NCBI GenBank assembly: GCA_945882915.1
Contig: CAMCWV010000001.1
Location: 1 to 64,000 of the forward strand
Length of the DNA stretch: 64,000 bases
Source of the DNA: Waddlia chondrophila WSU 86-1044
Lineage (GTDB): Bacteria; Chlamydiota; Chlamydiia; Chlamydiales; CAMCWV01
Direction: 5' to 3'
This document shows, piece by piece, positions 50,873 to 60,540 of this stretch. A program made the translations under genes and the position numbers. Under the pieces are notes generated by a model. The model did not search any database, was not told the DNA's origin, and saw nothing but the letters and a program-made list of their open reading frames with translations. Within the stretch, counting starts at the first letter, position 1; each line of letters begins with the position of its first letter.

Positions 50873-51544
50873 TTAAGCCTTCTCTTGTGTGGCTTTTTCA
50901 GGTTCGGCTTTTTCTTCTTTAGCTTTGGCGGCCTGAGCTAACGCCTTCCTTCGAATGATTTTCCCCTTAGCTGCCTTCGCCTGCGAAACAGCCGCTAATT
51001 GCTGATCTCCCAAAAACACCTTAATCTTTTTAATGTTCTCTAGCGCTCTAGGAATCATGATCTTTTCAAAAAGATTCACCCTTATGGTCACCTGACGGAG
51101 CTCCTTTTCAAGAGCTAACTTCTTTTCTTGTGCAATGAGCACCTCTACCTGAGCGCGCGTCATATTGCGCAGTCCCGCAATTGCCCCATCAAGCCAAGGA
51201 GGCGATTCAAAAAGGCTATAACTCACTGCATGAAAGCTCACCCCTTCAAAGTAAGGGATTTCAACCCCCGCAATGTTCTCATAGCGGCGCTGAATCGCTT
51301 CAACCTTGCACGCCTCTTTGGGATCTACTCTGTTTTGCTCACGCCAAAGAGAGCTAAAGCCTTCGACTTGTTTACGTCTATCGGTGAACTTTTGTTCGTA
51401 TTGGGTGACTTCAGCTCTAGCCTTATTAACTTCTTCTTGCAACATGGCTTTTTTCAGCTGAAGAGTTGGCAGATATTTAGTCAACTGCGCAAGCTTCAGC
51501 TGCTGAAGACGTAGCTCATTTTTTGTTAACTTAATTGCTGTCAC
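50873..51544 (-). CDS. atpD: V-type ATP synthase subunit D
   Basis: 223 residues, long helical: IKLTKNELRLQQLKLAQLTK, YLPTLQLKKAMLQEEV at the start, VNLFEKIMIPRALENIKKIK near the end; these are the two conserved ends of subunit D (central stalk). C-terminal Ala/Lys/Glu-rich tail. It restarts the cluster after the large inverted repeat. Confidence 0.95.
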   Translation of the reverse strand: MTAIKLTKNELRLQQLKLAQLTKYLPTLQLKKAMLQEEVNKARAEVTQYEQKFTDRRKQVEGFSSLWREQNRVDPKEACKVEAIQRRYENIAGVEIPYFEGVSFHAVSYSLFESPPWLDGAIAGLRNMTRAQVEVLIAQEKKLALEKELRQVTIRVNLFEKIMIPRALENIKKIKVFLGDQQLAAVSQAKAAKGKIIRRKALAQAAKAKEEKAEPEKATQEKA

Positions 51545-51587
51545 TTATGCCACCCTCTATTCCCTTCTATTCATTAAGCTGCCTTGC

Positions 51588-51957
51588 CTAAAATGTCCCA
51601 GAGGGACGGCTTTGCCCGCATAATTGTAATTGCAGCCTTACAGGCTGGGCATTGTTGCATAATACAGCCCATTAAGAGTAGCAGCCTTACAGGCTGCATA
51701 AGACATATTCGCCTATACCCAGGGCGCTGCCCTGGGCTGTTTGCACTTTCAGCCTTTCAGGCTGAACCTGAGAAGCTGAAATGGTTTTATGGTAATTAAA
51801 GCCTTTTGCATAAAATCTCAGCCTGAAAGGCTGTAATTGCAAACAGCCCAGGGCAACGCCCTGGGTATAAGCGAATATATCCCATGCAGCCTGTAAGGCT
51901 GCTACCCTTAAAGGTCTATAATTATGCGGGTAATGCCCAGAGGGACACATTTTAGAC
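51588..51957. repeat. Large nested inverted repeat between V-ATPase D and B genes
   Basis: About 370 bp. Outer arms CTAAAATGTCCCAGAGGGAC and inverse ...CCCAGAGGGACACATTTTAG; then TTGCCCGCATAATT / AATTATGCGGGTAA; GTAGCAGCCTTACAGGCTGC / GCAGCCTGTAAGGCTGCTAC; TACCCAGGGCGCTGCCCTGG / CCAGGGCAACGCCCTGGGTA; TTTCAGCCTTTCAGGCTGA / TCAGCCTGAAAGGCTG around the centre. Each inner arm is itself a small hairpin. No gene lies in the 502-bp gap. It separates the E-DUF2764-A-B half of the cluster from D-I-K. Confidence 0.92.
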
Positions 51958-52046
51958 ATCCTCGTTATAAATATCTTAATTAGCTTAACCGACCCTCAGC
52001 ATTCTTATCCTTTTCCCTTTTTAGGCGCTTTTACCTTGGTAGCCTT

Positions 52047-53384
52047 CTAGGCAACAGGCTTTTCTTGGTGCGTTTTTTCTTTGGCAGACCCTTGCCAGTA
52101 CTTATTTAAAAGCGACTGCTTGATCCCTACTTCATCTGAATTAAAACACTCAGCAAGAGTTTTCCAGCCAAGCTCCAAAGCTTCTTCCAGTGGAATGTTG
52201 ACGTTCAAGGCCATCAAGCGCTCTTCAAATAAGGTTGCATAGCTAAGCAGCTTTTCGTCCCAACGAGAAAGCTTAAAGCCCATCCCCTGCCTTTCTCTAG
52301 CCTTTTTCGAATCCGAGTAAAGACGAATCATGTTGTTAGCGATATCCCCATGGTCTTCTCTGGTAGCCTTACCAATAACAAGCTGCTTAAGTCTAGAGAG
52401 CGAGCCGAAAGGATCGATGCTGCCGTGATGAAGATAAAACTGCCCTTCGGTGATGTACCCAGTGTTGTCTGGAATAGGGTGCGTTATGTCGCCCCCAGGC
52501 ATTGTGGTTACAGCAATGATCGTGATTGAACCACTCCCCTCAATATCAACAGCTTTTTCATACCGAGATGCCAGGTCAGAATAGAGCGAACCTGGGTAGC
52601 CTCGGTTAGAAGGAACCTGGTCCATCGTAATTGCAATTTCCTTCAGGGCGTCTGCAAAAGCTGTCATATCTGTTAAGAGCACAAGCACGTTCTTTCCTGT
52701 TACAGCAAATTTCTCTGCACAGGAAAGAGCCATATCTGGAACTAACACACACTCAACAACAGGGTCTGTTGCGCGGTGAATAAACATCACCGTTTTATCT
52801 AAACTTCCTGACTGCTCGGCGTTTTCAATGAAGGCGTGGTAATCGGCAAAAGTAAGCCCCATCCCTCCAATAATGACAACGTCAGCATCTGTTTGGTTGG
52901 CTATCCGCATCAAAAGCTGGTTGTAGGGCTCACCAGGAACAGAAAAAATCGGAATCTTTTGCGATTTGACTAAACAGTTAAAAACATCAATCATCGGAAT
53001 GTTCGTCTTCACCATTTCGCTAGGAATGACTCGCTTAATAGGGTTGAACGAAGCAGTCCCGATGTTAATGCTCTCACCAACCATCTCTGGGCCGCCATCA
53101 ATAGCCACTCCAGAACCGTTAAGGCGCCTTCCGAGAAGAGCATCGCCAAAAACAGCTTGCATCTGCCGGCCAAGGAATGTCACGCGATCTCCGGTAGATA
53201 TCCCACGCGTCCCCCCAAACACCTGCAAGGTGACCTGGTCAGCTTCAAACCTCAAAACAGATGCGTAAGTAAAGCGCCCATCATGCTTATCAACGCGGGC
53301 AAGTTCTCCTAAGGCGATCCCTTCGGCCGTAACAGTAATGAGGTTTCCCCTCATGTCATTAATTCTGTCGTGGTATTTTTTCAT
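52047..53384 (-). CDS. atpB: V-type ATP synthase subunit B
   Basis: 445 residues, non-catalytic nucleotide-binding subunit: [100 protein letters not shown]. The A gene overlaps its start by 4 nt (ATGA), indicating coupling. Confidence 0.96.
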   Translation of the reverse strand: MKKYHDRINDMRGNLITVTAEGIALGELARVDKHDGRFTYASVLRFEADQVTLQVFGGTRGISTGDRVTFLGRQMQAVFGDALLGRRLNGSGVAIDGGPEMVGESINIGTASFNPIKRVIPSEMVKTNIPMIDVFNCLVKSQKIPIFSVPGEPYNQLLMRIANQTDADVVIIGGMGLTFADYHAFIENAEQSGSLDKTVMFIHRATDPVVECVLVPDMALSCAEKFAVTGKNVLVLLTDMTAFADALKEIAITMDQVPSNRGYPGSLYSDLASRYEKAVDIEGSGSITIIAVTTMPGGDITHPIPDNTGYITEGQFYLHHGSIDPFGSLSRLKQLVIGKATREDHGDIANNMIRLYSDSKKARERQGMGFKLSRWDEKLLSYATLFEERLMALNVNIPLEEALELGWKTLAECFNSDEVGIKQSLLNKYWQGSAKEKTHQEKPVA

Positions 53385-55156
53385 TTCTCAGCCTTCTCAA
53401 TCATTTCCTCAGCCTTCTCCCAAGCCTTTTTATATTCACTCGAGTCGAAGGGAAGAAAGTTCATATTCTTAACGTGGTTCTGCAGGGTAAGGAAAAATTG
53501 TCGCGCATTATCGTGAGTATCAAAATGAAAAGCTGCATCAAAAATACGGTTGAGCAAGCGGAACAATGGGAGCTGCCTTTTTAGCGGACAATACGCATCT
53601 TCCTTATCAAAAGCGTTTTGCTGAAGGTAAGAGAAGTCATAAAGCTCAGCCTTCAAGTAGATCACCATGTCATTAATGGCAGTCCCCTCTTCACCGACAA
53701 CCTCCATCCGTCTGCCAATCTCATTTCCCTCTCTAAGGATCTCGGCAGCCTTATGGACCATTACTCCCCAACCAGTAGCCTCCCCTTCTAAAGTATTGCC
53801 CACCTTATCAACATACTTTGACCATGAAATAAGCGGGTCGATAGATGGGTAGCGACGCGAATCAGAGCGCGCCTTAGAAAGGCCATAGAAAGCGCCAACA
53901 ACAGCAAGCGTTGCTTGTGTTACAGGCTCCTCAAGGTTCCCTCCAGCAGGCGACACAGCCCCGCCAATTGTCACAGAGCCATTAGAGCCATCTTTAAGGG
54001 AAATCACTCCAGAGCGCTCATAAAACTCAGCAATACGAGAAGCTAAATAAGCGGGGAAGGCCTCTTCGCCAGGGATCTCTTCTAATCTACCCGACATCTC
54101 CCGCATAGCCTGCGCCCAGCGCGAGGTGGAGTCTGCCAGAAGTAAGACATCTAGCCCCATTTGACGGTAGTACTCAGCGATGGTAATTCCCATGTAAACA
54201 GAAGAATCACGTGCCGCCACAGGCATGGAGGAGGTGTTGCAAATAATCACCGTTCTGTCGAGAAGTGCCCCGCCAGTGTGTGGGTCAATAAGGTGAGGGA
54301 ACTCCCTCAGCACCTCTACAACCTCTCCCGCGCGCTCTCCGCAGGCACATACAATCACAATATCTACACCAGAACACTTAGCAAGGTGATGCTGCAAAAC
54401 GGTCTTGCCTGCACCAAAAGGCCCAGGCGTACAGAACGTTCCCCCTTTCATTAGAGGAAACTGCGTGTCAAGAATGCGAAGGCCGGTATCCATCATCTTA
54501 GTAACAGGAACGCGCTCCCCTTGCATAAGGGCGTTTTTAATGGGCCAGCGCTGCAGCATCGTAAACTCATGTTCGGCGCCGTGTTTATCTACAGCCTTGG
54601 CTACCACCGTATCTACATTGTGAGCGCCCGCTTTAACGACCCACGTTATTGTGTAACGATCGAAAAGAGCAAAAGGGACCATGATCTTGTGTTGAAAGCG
54701 CCCCTCTTCGGTAACCCCTAACATATCACCTCTAGAAACAACATCGCCTACTTTAACTTTAGGCTTGTAATCCCAGAGCTTCTTCCTGTCGATAGGAGCG
54801 ATATAAACTCCTCGAGGCAAAAAGAAACCTGATTCATCGGCAACTTTTTGGAGCGGGTTTTGCAACCCATCAACAATAGAAGCTAAAAGCCCGGGGCCTA
54901 GCTCTGCTTCTAGAAGCCTCTCACCAAACTCTACAGTGCTGCCGAGCGTTACTCCTCGTGTGTCTTCAAAAACCTGAATCTTGACTTCGTCACCAACGAT
55001 TTCAATGACTTCAGCTTTTAAGCTGGTGCCCTCAACGTGTACCATGGCAACTTCACCCTGCCGAATATGCCCTTCAAACTTCACTTGCAAAAGGTTCCCG
55101 AAAGCTTTTACCACGTGTCCTTTAGAAGCAGGTTTCGTCTTCAATGTCGCTGTCAT
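53381..55156 (-). CDS. atpA: V-type ATP synthase subunit A
   Basis: 591 residues, the catalytic subunit: P-loop [83 protein letters not shown]. It overlaps the DUF2764 gene upstream and atpB downstream by 4 nt each. Confidence 0.97.
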   Translation of the reverse strand: MTATLKTKPASKGHVVKAFGNLLQVKFEGHIRQGEVAMVHVEGTSLKAEVIEIVGDEVKIQVFEDTRGVTLGSTVEFGERLLEAELGPGLLASIVDGLQNPLQKVADESGFFLPRGVYIAPIDRKKLWDYKPKVKVGDVVSRGDMLGVTEEGRFQHKIMVPFALFDRYTITWVVKAGAHNVDTVVAKAVDKHGAEHEFTMLQRWPIKNALMQGERVPVTKMMDTGLRILDTQFPLMKGGTFCTPGPFGAGKTVLQHHLAKCSGVDIVIVCACGERAGEVVEVLREFPHLIDPHTGGALLDRTVIICNTSSMPVAARDSSVYMGITIAEYYRQMGLDVLLLADSTSRWAQAMREMSGRLEEIPGEEAFPAYLASRIAEFYERSGVISLKDGSNGSVTIGGAVSPAGGNLEEPVTQATLAVVGAFYGLSKARSDSRRYPSIDPLISWSKYVDKVGNTLEGEATGWGVMVHKAAEILREGNEIGRRMEVVGEEGTAINDMVIYLKAELYDFSYLQQNAFDKEDAYCPLKRQLPLFRLLNRIFDAAFHFDTHDNARQFFLTLQNHVKNMNFLPFDSSEYKKAWEKAEEMIEKAEK

Positions 55157-55947
55157 ATGATGTTTTCCTTGACGATAGTATCTACTATAAGGCGCCCTTC
55201 TTCCTCATCGAGCTCTTGCCATTTTTCTACAATAGCAAGCTGCACGACAAAGGCTAAAATGCGATCGATGGAAAAAATCTCCTGATCTACCATCCTCTCA
55301 ATTCTGTTAAAGCAAAAGTGACAAAGAGCTTTGTGCAGGGCAAGTGGGTCGTCCTTATGCGACTCAAACACATGCTTTAACTCTTCGTATTTTGCTGGTG
55401 GCTCATAGGCCTTAGCATCCTTCTGGGCCATAATCTGGTGTATAATCGGATCAAAAGGATCCTCAAATTGAAGCTCCGCGCTCAGGTCTCTGCCGAGTAC
55501 TTTGGCACGGAAGCCTAGCAGCACGAGCCGCCACTCCCTTTCAAAAGTAAGATATTCCCTCAAAAAGCCCGTTTGTTTTTCGATCTCTTCACGGAAATAT
55601 TGATTCACAAGCTTTGGAAAATGTTTGAGCTTATCTGCAGGGCGCTCGTGATCGTGAATAAAATTGACCACATATTCAGGCAACTCCTGTTCCCAAAAAA
55701 GAGCCTCTTCAAGCTCTTTTTGGTTAAAGTTGCCTCGAGGGTCAAAAGAGTCGAAGTGACCCCCTCCAAGCCAAAAAGATCTTAAGTTGTCGATGTCGAC
55801 ATAGAGTCTTAGCGTGACAAACTTCTGATAATCTTTGGCAGAGAGATGCGAGTGAAAAAGCCCTCTGAGCTGCGGGTAGGGCAAAGACGGAGGGTGCCCC
55901 ACTTCCAAGTCGGGGAGCAAACCTGCAAGGAAGTAGTAACTACCCAT
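55153..55947 (-). CDS. V-ATPase cluster DUF2764 protein (subunit C-like)
   Basis: 264 residues: MGSYYFLAGLLPDLEVGHPP at the start, then all-helical with W/L patterns. This family occurs in chlamydial, spirochaetal and Bacteroidetes V-ATPase clusters at the position of subunit C, and may take the place of the C (d) stalk subunit. Overlaps atpA by 4 nt. Confidence 0.85.
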   Translation of the reverse strand: MGSYYFLAGLLPDLEVGHPPSLPYPQLRGLFHSHLSAKDYQKFVTLRLYVDIDNLRSFWLGGGHFDSFDPRGNFNQKELEEALFWEQELPEYVVNFIHDHERPADKLKHFPKLVNQYFREEIEKQTGFLREYLTFEREWRLVLLGFRAKVLGRDLSAELQFEDPFDPIIHQIMAQKDAKAYEPPAKYEELKHVFESHKDDPLALHKALCHFCFNRIERMVDQEIFSIDRILAFVVQLAIVEKWQELDEEEGRLIVDTIVKENII

Positions 55948-56005
55948 AACGCACCTAACCCGCTAAATACAGCACAAAACACAACATTTTAGAAACTTCT
56001 ACGGC

Positions 56006-56656
56006 CTACCCTTTGTGATGAGCGCCTTTTCCGGCTTCAAAGATAAGCGCGCGGAAGTCTTTGCGAATATAGGCTACAAGCAGCTCTCTTAAAGCATCAT
56101 CTGTAAGATCCAGGGTCATCTTTTGCTTTAACAGCTTAATCTGAACGCCGCCGATGAACTGTCCAACAGTAATCGTGTGCTCTTTGATTTTACTCATAAC
56201 TTTATGAGCAAGCACTTTGCTAAGCTCGTCTGCAGAAATAGTTTTTGGCAAAACCAGGGCAAAATCAGACTCTAAACCATCTTTTTCAACAGCCTTAACA
56301 ACCGCTTCGATAAGTGAGGCAATGACTTTTGGATGGGCGAGAGGCTCTCCAATAATGTCTGCAAGTTCGTGGCTAAAGAAGTGGTGTTCAATATCTTGAC
56401 GCAGCGCTTCTAACCCTTGCTTTGCAGCCTGAATAAGCGAAGCGTGAAATACCTCTTTTTGCTTTTCTATATTCCGACGTGCGGCAGCTTCAAACTCTCC
56501 AGCTTTTTTTTCAGCCTCTTGAAGAATCTTTTGGGCCTGTTTTTCCGCCTCAGCAATAATCTTCTTTGCTTCGTGTTTAGCGGGCTCAAGCGTCTCCACC
56601 CTAAGAATATCGCAAATCTGCTTAATCTTATCCTTACCTCGTTCCAAAGTCTTCAT
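56006..56656 (-). CDS. atpE: V-type ATP synthase subunit E
   Basis: 216 residues. Long N-terminal helix AKHEAKKIIAEAEKQAQKIL, QEAEKKAGEFEAAARRNIEK typical of the peripheral-stalk E subunit, and a C-terminal globular domain. First gene of the cluster, 58 bp before the DUF2764 gene. Confidence 0.94.
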   Translation of the reverse strand: MKTLERGKDKIKQICDILRVETLEPAKHEAKKIIAEAEKQAQKILQEAEKKAGEFEAAARRNIEKQKEVFHASLIQAAKQGLEALRQDIEHHFFSHELADIIGEPLAHPKVIASLIEAVVKAVEKDGLESDFALVLPKTISADELSKVLAHKVMSKIKEHTITVGQFIGGVQIKLLKQKMTLDLTDDALRELLVAYIRKDFRALIFEAGKGAHHKG

Positions 56657-56700
56657 ACGCTATCGACCCCCATCCACTTGGCTTACGTTGAGATCCACCA

Positions 56701-56750
56701 AAAACATAAAAAATTCTGGCAGCTACTCTCGTTAGAGTAGTTTTCTGCCA
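56701..56750 (-). promoter_or_regulatory. Terminator-like hairpin in the leader of the V-ATPase cluster
   Basis: On the minus strand TGGCAG, bulge AAAA, CTACTCT, loop AACG, AGAGTAG, CTGCCA is followed by GAATTTTTTATG. It stands about 50-100 nt upstream of the subunit E start with no minus-strand gene upstream for about 4 kb, so it may be an attenuator. Confidence 0.55.
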
Positions 56751-56904
56751 ATTTTTCGGGAAGGAAAAAGGATTCCCCAAAAAAGATTTGTTGAGGAAGG
56801 AGTCTAGTCGTCATTCTCTAGCTGTTTAAGTGTTGTTAAGTACAAAGACGCGTAAACAGGAAATGGGATGGTAGCAGGGAGGTGATAAAAAAAAACGGTA
56901 AGTC

Positions 56905-57002
56905 TATACTCTTCTTAGCTGAAAACGGGAATTCGGACGGCGCCCAAGCCGCGGGAGCTTTCGCGCTAGCCCAAATTCCAGTTTTCAGCTAAGAGGCGTA
57001 TA
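56905..57002. repeat. Palindromic repeat, type A intermediate form (copy 18)
   Basis: 98 bp: TATACTCTTCTTAGCTGAAA ... GGACGGCGCCCAAGCCGCGG, GAGCTTTCGCGCTAGCCCAA ... TTTTCAGCTAAGAGGCGTATA. Lacks the inner CGATCGCAAG arms. Confidence 0.95.
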
Positions 57003-57036
57003 TGCAGTTAGTATCAGTTATTAAGGGGGCGGTAAA

Positions 57037-57630
57037 TTGTATAAGCGATGGTTGTTTATAGTCTGCATAGGGTGCTCTATTATAGCTGCTATAGCTGCTG
57101 AAGAAGAAGTTGACTCAGGGGAGACAGTAGTAGAGACATTAGAAGAGAAAGTCACTCAAGCTGTGCGCGTTACGGCAAAAGTCAAAGACTGCACATTTAT
57201 ACCTCCCGAAGGCTGGAGCTCTTTTACAATAGAGGAGGTCTTTGAACCAGGCTCTACCCTATATAGACACAAAATAGAAACCGCTACCTACGCAGACACC
57301 TCTTTATGGGATCTTCAATCTTCTGTTTCCCTCTCTGCAGAGCCTACCCGCTTAACTCTACAGCAGTACTTGCACTCCTCTAAAGAGGTGCAAGAATCAC
57401 TCGGCCACACCGAGTGGCGCTACCTCGGGAAAGTACAGACCGGCTCTGGTGAAGCAGCGCTCTGCCAGGTGGATGTCCTTACTAAATGGGGGCAAATGAA
57501 ATCCTGGCAAGCAATCATCATACGAAATGGCACCGCATATACTACATCTGTAATGAGCCCTACTGATGAATTTAATCAACACATTCCCGATTTTACAGCG
57601 ACCATTCGCTCGATGACTATAGTCGATTAA
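57037..57630 (+). CDS. Exported protein, possibly PsbP/DcrB-like fold
   Basis: 197 residues starting at a TTG with AAGGGGGCGG upstream; no ATG is available before the signal peptide YKRWLFIVCIGCSIIAAIA. Mature protein is beta-rich: CTFIPPEGWSSFTIEEV, EWRYLGKVQTGSGEAALCQV, SWQAIIIRNGTAYTTSV, ATIRSMTIV at the end. The PPEGW...IIR.GTAY.......F......I..S pattern recalls DcrB/PsbP-like proteins. Two Cys in the mature chain. Function unknown. Confidence 0.65.
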   Translation: MYKRWLFIVCIGCSIIAAIAAEEEVDSGETVVETLEEKVTQAVRVTAKVKDCTFIPPEGWSSFTIEEVFEPGSTLYRHKIETATYADTSLWDLQSSVSLSAEPTRLTLQQYLHSSKEVQESLGHTEWRYLGKVQTGSGEAALCQVDVLTKWGQMKSWQAIIIRNGTAYTTSVMSPTDEFNQHIPDFTATIRSMTIVD

Positions 57631-57650
57631 GAAAAGCTCTAAGAAGGGGT

Positions 57651-57691
57651 TTTAACCCAAGTTCAGCGCTTCGCACTGAACTTGGGTTAAA
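57651..57691. terminator. 16-bp stem hairpin after the exported-protein gene
   Basis: TTTAACCCAAGTTCAG, loop CGCTTCGCA, CTGAACTTGGGTTAAA, 20 bp after the stop. The T-run is missing, so termination is likely but not certain. Confidence 0.55.
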
Positions 57692-57803
57692 CAATTCCAA
57701 AAAAATTGCACGAAAATAACAAGCTGTGTGATACACAGAATGATAAAGAAAAGTGACATTACAGAGAATCTGTCGTGATGGCCCAAATGAACAAAATCGA
57801 ATT

Positions 57804-57956
57804 TATACTCCTCTTAGCTAAAAATGGGACTTTGGACGGCGCACAAAAGAAAAAAAGAGAAGAAGCCCGTAGCAATTAAAGGGTTGCCCTCTCCAGAAGG
57901 TAACGTGGGAGCTTTCGCGCTAGCCCAAATTCCCGTTTTCAGCTAAGCGGAGTATA
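57804..57956. repeat. Palindromic repeat, type A with foreign centre (copy 19)
   Basis: Left arm TATACTCCTCTTAGCTAAAA ... GGACGGCGCA, right arm GGGAGCTTTCGCGCTAGCCC ... TTTTCAGCTAAGCGGAGTATA. The usual core is replaced by an A/G-rich stretch and CCCTCTCCAGAAGGTAACGT, which is the inverse of the motif at 11157-11180. Confidence 0.9.
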
Positions 57957-57978
57957 TATATTTAAGGAGAATTTTTAT

Positions 57979-58314
57979 ATGAAAAGACTTATCGGTATCG
58001 TATCTACATGCGCTGTTATGCTTACAAGCGCAGGACTTTATGCTGAAAGCGCGAGCTCACAAAGAGCTGCAGCAGAAAGCTGTGGCAGTGCTAGCACCAG
58101 TGCTCCTAGTGGTGCAGGCACTGGAGCTGATGGAGGTGCAGTGAGCCCTGAATCTGCTGGAGTTGTTGGCGCTGAAGCTGCTGGTGTTGCTTCCCTAGGG
58201 GTTGTTGCTGGTGTTGCTGCTGCCGGTGCTGCCGGCGTTGCTGCTGTTGTTGCTGGCGCTGCAGCTGCAGCGGTTGGTGCCGCAGCTCCTGCTCACGTAC
58301 CTGCCCACCACTAG
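57979..58314 (+). CDS. Small exported Ala/Gly-rich protein
   Basis: 111 residues. AAGGAG lies 9 bases before the ATG; signal peptide MKRLIGIVSTCAVMLTSAGL ends YAES. The mature part is made of Ala, Gly, Val and Ser (GVVAGVAAAGAAGVAAVVAG) and ends HVPAHH. It has one Cys. Low complexity prevents family assignment; a surface or envelope-associated peptide is inferred. Followed by a perfect terminator at 58409. Confidence 0.65.
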   Translation: MKRLIGIVSTCAVMLTSAGLYAESASSQRAAAESCGSASTSAPSGAGTGADGGAVSPESAGVVGAEAAGVASLGVVAGVAAAGAAGVAAVVAGAAAAAVGAAAPAHVPAHH

Positions 58315-58408
58315 AACTTAAAACCTAACAGGGTCCATGAACTGTTATTTATTTAAGATCAGCTCAGAAACTGAGACCCGAATTAGGAACCAGGTTAGAA
58401 ACCAGGCT

Positions 58409-58443
58409 AGGAAAGGAATGCTTAGCATTCCTTTCCTTTTTTT
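58409..58443 (+). terminator. Perfect intrinsic terminator containing the next gene's start codon
   Basis: AGGAAAGGAATGC, loop TTA, GCATTCCTTTCCT, then six more T. The 13-bp stem has no mismatch. The likely AAAGGA Shine-Dalgarno and ATG (58418) of the lipoprotein gene are inside the left arm. Confidence 0.9.
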
Positions 58444-58885
58444 ATGTCTTTGTTTAAGCTTTTGTTTAAGCTCCTGTCATCCAAGCCCCCCAGAATGGGG
58501 TGTAGAAGAGATCGAGACTGGCTATGAAGCTTACGACTCCACCTCTTTATTCTACCCCACCGTTAATCCCATCTCAGGGCTTTCTCTTGAGTTTGTCCAC
58601 GGCGCTTATGGCTGGCAAGGTTATGTTAACGTCTACTCAAGAAACATCCCTCACATCCCAGGTGATCCCTCGCTCGCTAAAATGCGCATCGTCATCGACA
58701 ACGCGCCTCAAGATCTACTCGCCACCCGCATGTCAGGGGGGCAACGCCTTGCCCTTTCTCCAAAGGCAACCGAGCAACTCATGGACGCCTTCAATCAAAA
58801 CCTTCCCGTTTCTGTCTTAATCGTCGGTTTTGAAGAAGACATCCAGCCGGCGAACTTCCCAAAGCTCTACAAAAAAATCAAATAA
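58418..58885 (+). CDS. Predicted lipoprotein (155 residues)
   Basis: The ATG at 58418 gives a perfect lipoprotein signal MLSIPFLFLCLCLSFCLSSC (lipobox LSSC). The frame is also open upstream to ATG 58337 (182 residues), which would put 27 polar residues ahead of it. The mature part: HGAYGWQGYVNVYSRNIPHI, MRIVIDNAPQDLLATRMSGG, QLMDAFNQNLPVSVLIVGFE, a beta-rich domain of unknown family. The start lies in a terminator stem, so expression may depend on read-through or on ribosomes coming from 58337. Confidence 0.7.
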   Translation: MLSIPFLFLCLCLSFCLSSCHPSPPEWGVEEIETGYEAYDSTSLFYPTVNPISGLSLEFVHGAYGWQGYVNVYSRNIPHIPGDPSLAKMRIVIDNAPQDLLATRMSGGQRLALSPKATEQLMDAFNQNLPVSVLIVGFEEDIQPANFPKLYKKIK

Positions 58886-58975
58886 AAGGGTTGAAATTCT
58901 TGAATTTTAGGGGTGGTATTTTTTTGTTACCTTCCTCCTTGTCTTTTCATTGCACATCCTTTATTCTGCGGCATA

Positions 58976-59073
58976 TATACTCCTCGTAGCTGAAAACGGG
59001 AATTTGGGCTAGCGCGAAAGCTCCCGGGGCTTTGGCGCCGTCCAAATTCCCATTTTCAGCTAAGCGGAGTATA
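58976..59073. repeat. Palindromic repeat, type A intermediate form (copy 20)
   Basis: 98 bp: TATACTCCTCGTAGCTGAAA ... GGGCTAGCGCGAAAGCTCCC, GGGGCTTTGGCGCCGTCC ... ATTTTCAGCTAAGCGGAGTATA, 24 bp before the transaldolase-fusion start. Confidence 0.95.
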
Positions 59074-59097
59074 AATCAAATTTGAGGGTCAGCAGAC

Positions 59098-60540
59098 ATG
59101 CAGGTCGGGCACAATCTTCAATTCAATTGTCTTTCCTGTGAGCAGCCAGTGCTATTTTCTGTTCTCGAAGAAAATAACACCGAAGGGCTCATTGTCTGTC
59201 CCCACTGCGAAAAGAAATACGCCTTTGAGCCGTCAGGAACCATTTTACGTCACTTACGTCAGTTCGAGGCCCTTTGCAGGCAAATACATGCCTCAGAAGA
59301 GATCCTCGGTAACACAGCCGTTGCCATAGATATCGGCCCGCACCACGTCAGAGTCCCCTACCGCTTACTACTGACCCGCCTTAGCTCTGTTATTGAGCTA
59401 ACAATCGGGGACCGTAAAATATCAATTGCCTTTCGCTTAGAGCCGCTTCGCGACATTCCTGAATCTATGATGGTTCATAAAGCGCAGATAAGCCATAAAT
59501 CGATCCCAACAGAGGTCCACAAAGAATCTCTTTCCAGCGAGTCACTGTCCAAAAAGTCACTATCAACGGAGAATCCCATGCCTAATTCATCCCTCGAGCA
59601 GCTCAAGCAAATAACAACTGTTGTTTGCGACACCGGAGATATCAACGCCATCGAGCAATACAAGCCTACAGACACCACGACAAACCCTTCTCTTCTCAAT
59701 GCTGCAGCCCAAATGCCCCAATACGAGAAGATTGTGACGGCGGCTATTCAGTATGGGACAAAGAAAAAAAGCGCCTCTCAAAAAGAACAGCTCACCGAAA
59801 CCGTCGACAGATTAACCGTTGACTTTGGCCTCGAGATCCTCAAGGTGGTTCCTGGAAGAGTTTCAACAGAAGTCGATGCGCGCCTATCTTTTGACACGCA
59901 AGGAAGCATCGCCAAAGGAAAAAAACTCATTGAGCAGTACGAAGCGGCAGGCATCTCTAGAGAGCGCGTTCTAATCAAACTCGCCTCAACATGGGAAGGG
60001 ATCCGCGCTGCTGAAGTCCTCGAAAAAGAAGGGATCCATTGCAATATGACACTGATGTTCAGTATGGCGCAGGCAGTTGCAGCTGCAGAAGCTGGCGCCA
60101 CACTCATCTCTCCATTCGTAGGGCGGATCCTCGACTGGTACAAAAAAGCTGAAGGCAAAGACTTCTCTGCTTCAGAAGATCCTGGAGTGCTTTCTGTTAC
60201 TGAAATTTTCAACTACTACAAGAAGTTTGGCTACAAAACGCAGGTGATGGGAGCCAGCTTCCGCAGCGCTGAAGAGATCATTGAGCTTGCCGGCTGCGAT
60301 TTATTGACAATTGCGCCACCATTTCTAAAAGAGCTTCAGGACAGCAACAAGCCTATCATAAGAAAACTCGATGCTGAAGCTGCTAAAAATATGGATATCA
60401 AGAAAATAAAATTAGACGAAAAGGCCTTCCGCTGGATGTTCAACAAAAATGCGATGGCCACAGAAAAGCTTTCTGAAGGGATCCGCAACTTCACCAAAGA
60501 CCTTATCAAACTCGAAAAGTTCATCCTCTCGAAGATGTAG
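59098..60540 (+). CDS. tal: Zinc-ribbon domain fused to transaldolase
   Basis: 480 residues. Residues 1-40 carry a zinc ribbon (CLSCEQ...VCPHCEKKY), 45-125 a small alpha/beta part, 135-160 a Ser/Lys/Glu linker ([17 protein letters not shown]). From Met161 (59578) a complete class I transaldolase follows: [61 protein letters not shown] with the Schiff-base Lys, [22 protein letters not shown]. Transaldolase moves a dihydroxyacetone unit in the pentose phosphate pathway. CGGAGAATCCC precedes ATG 59578, so a separate 320-residue enzyme could start there. In C. trachomatis a small zinc-finger or ferredoxin-like gene (CT312) neighbours tal (CT313), consistent with fusion. Confidence 0.93.
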   Translation: MQVGHNLQFNCLSCEQPVLFSVLEENNTEGLIVCPHCEKKYAFEPSGTILRHLRQFEALCRQIHASEEILGNTAVAIDIGPHHVRVPYRLLLTRLSSVIELTIGDRKISIAFRLEPLRDIPESMMVHKAQISHKSIPTEVHKESLSSESLSKKSLSTENPMPNSSLEQLKQITTVVCDTGDINAIEQYKPTDTTTNPSLLNAAAQMPQYEKIVTAAIQYGTKKKSASQKEQLTETVDRLTVDFGLEILKVVPGRVSTEVDARLSFDTQGSIAKGKKLIEQYEAAGISRERVLIKLASTWEGIRAAEVLEKEGIHCNMTLMFSMAQAVAAAEAGATLISPFVGRILDWYKKAEGKDFSASEDPGVLSVTEIFNYYKKFGYKTQVMGASFRSAEEIIELAGCDLLTIAPPFLKELQDSNKPIIRKLDAEAAKNMDIKKIKLDEKAFRWMFNKNAMATEKLSEGIRNFTKDLIKLEKFILSKM

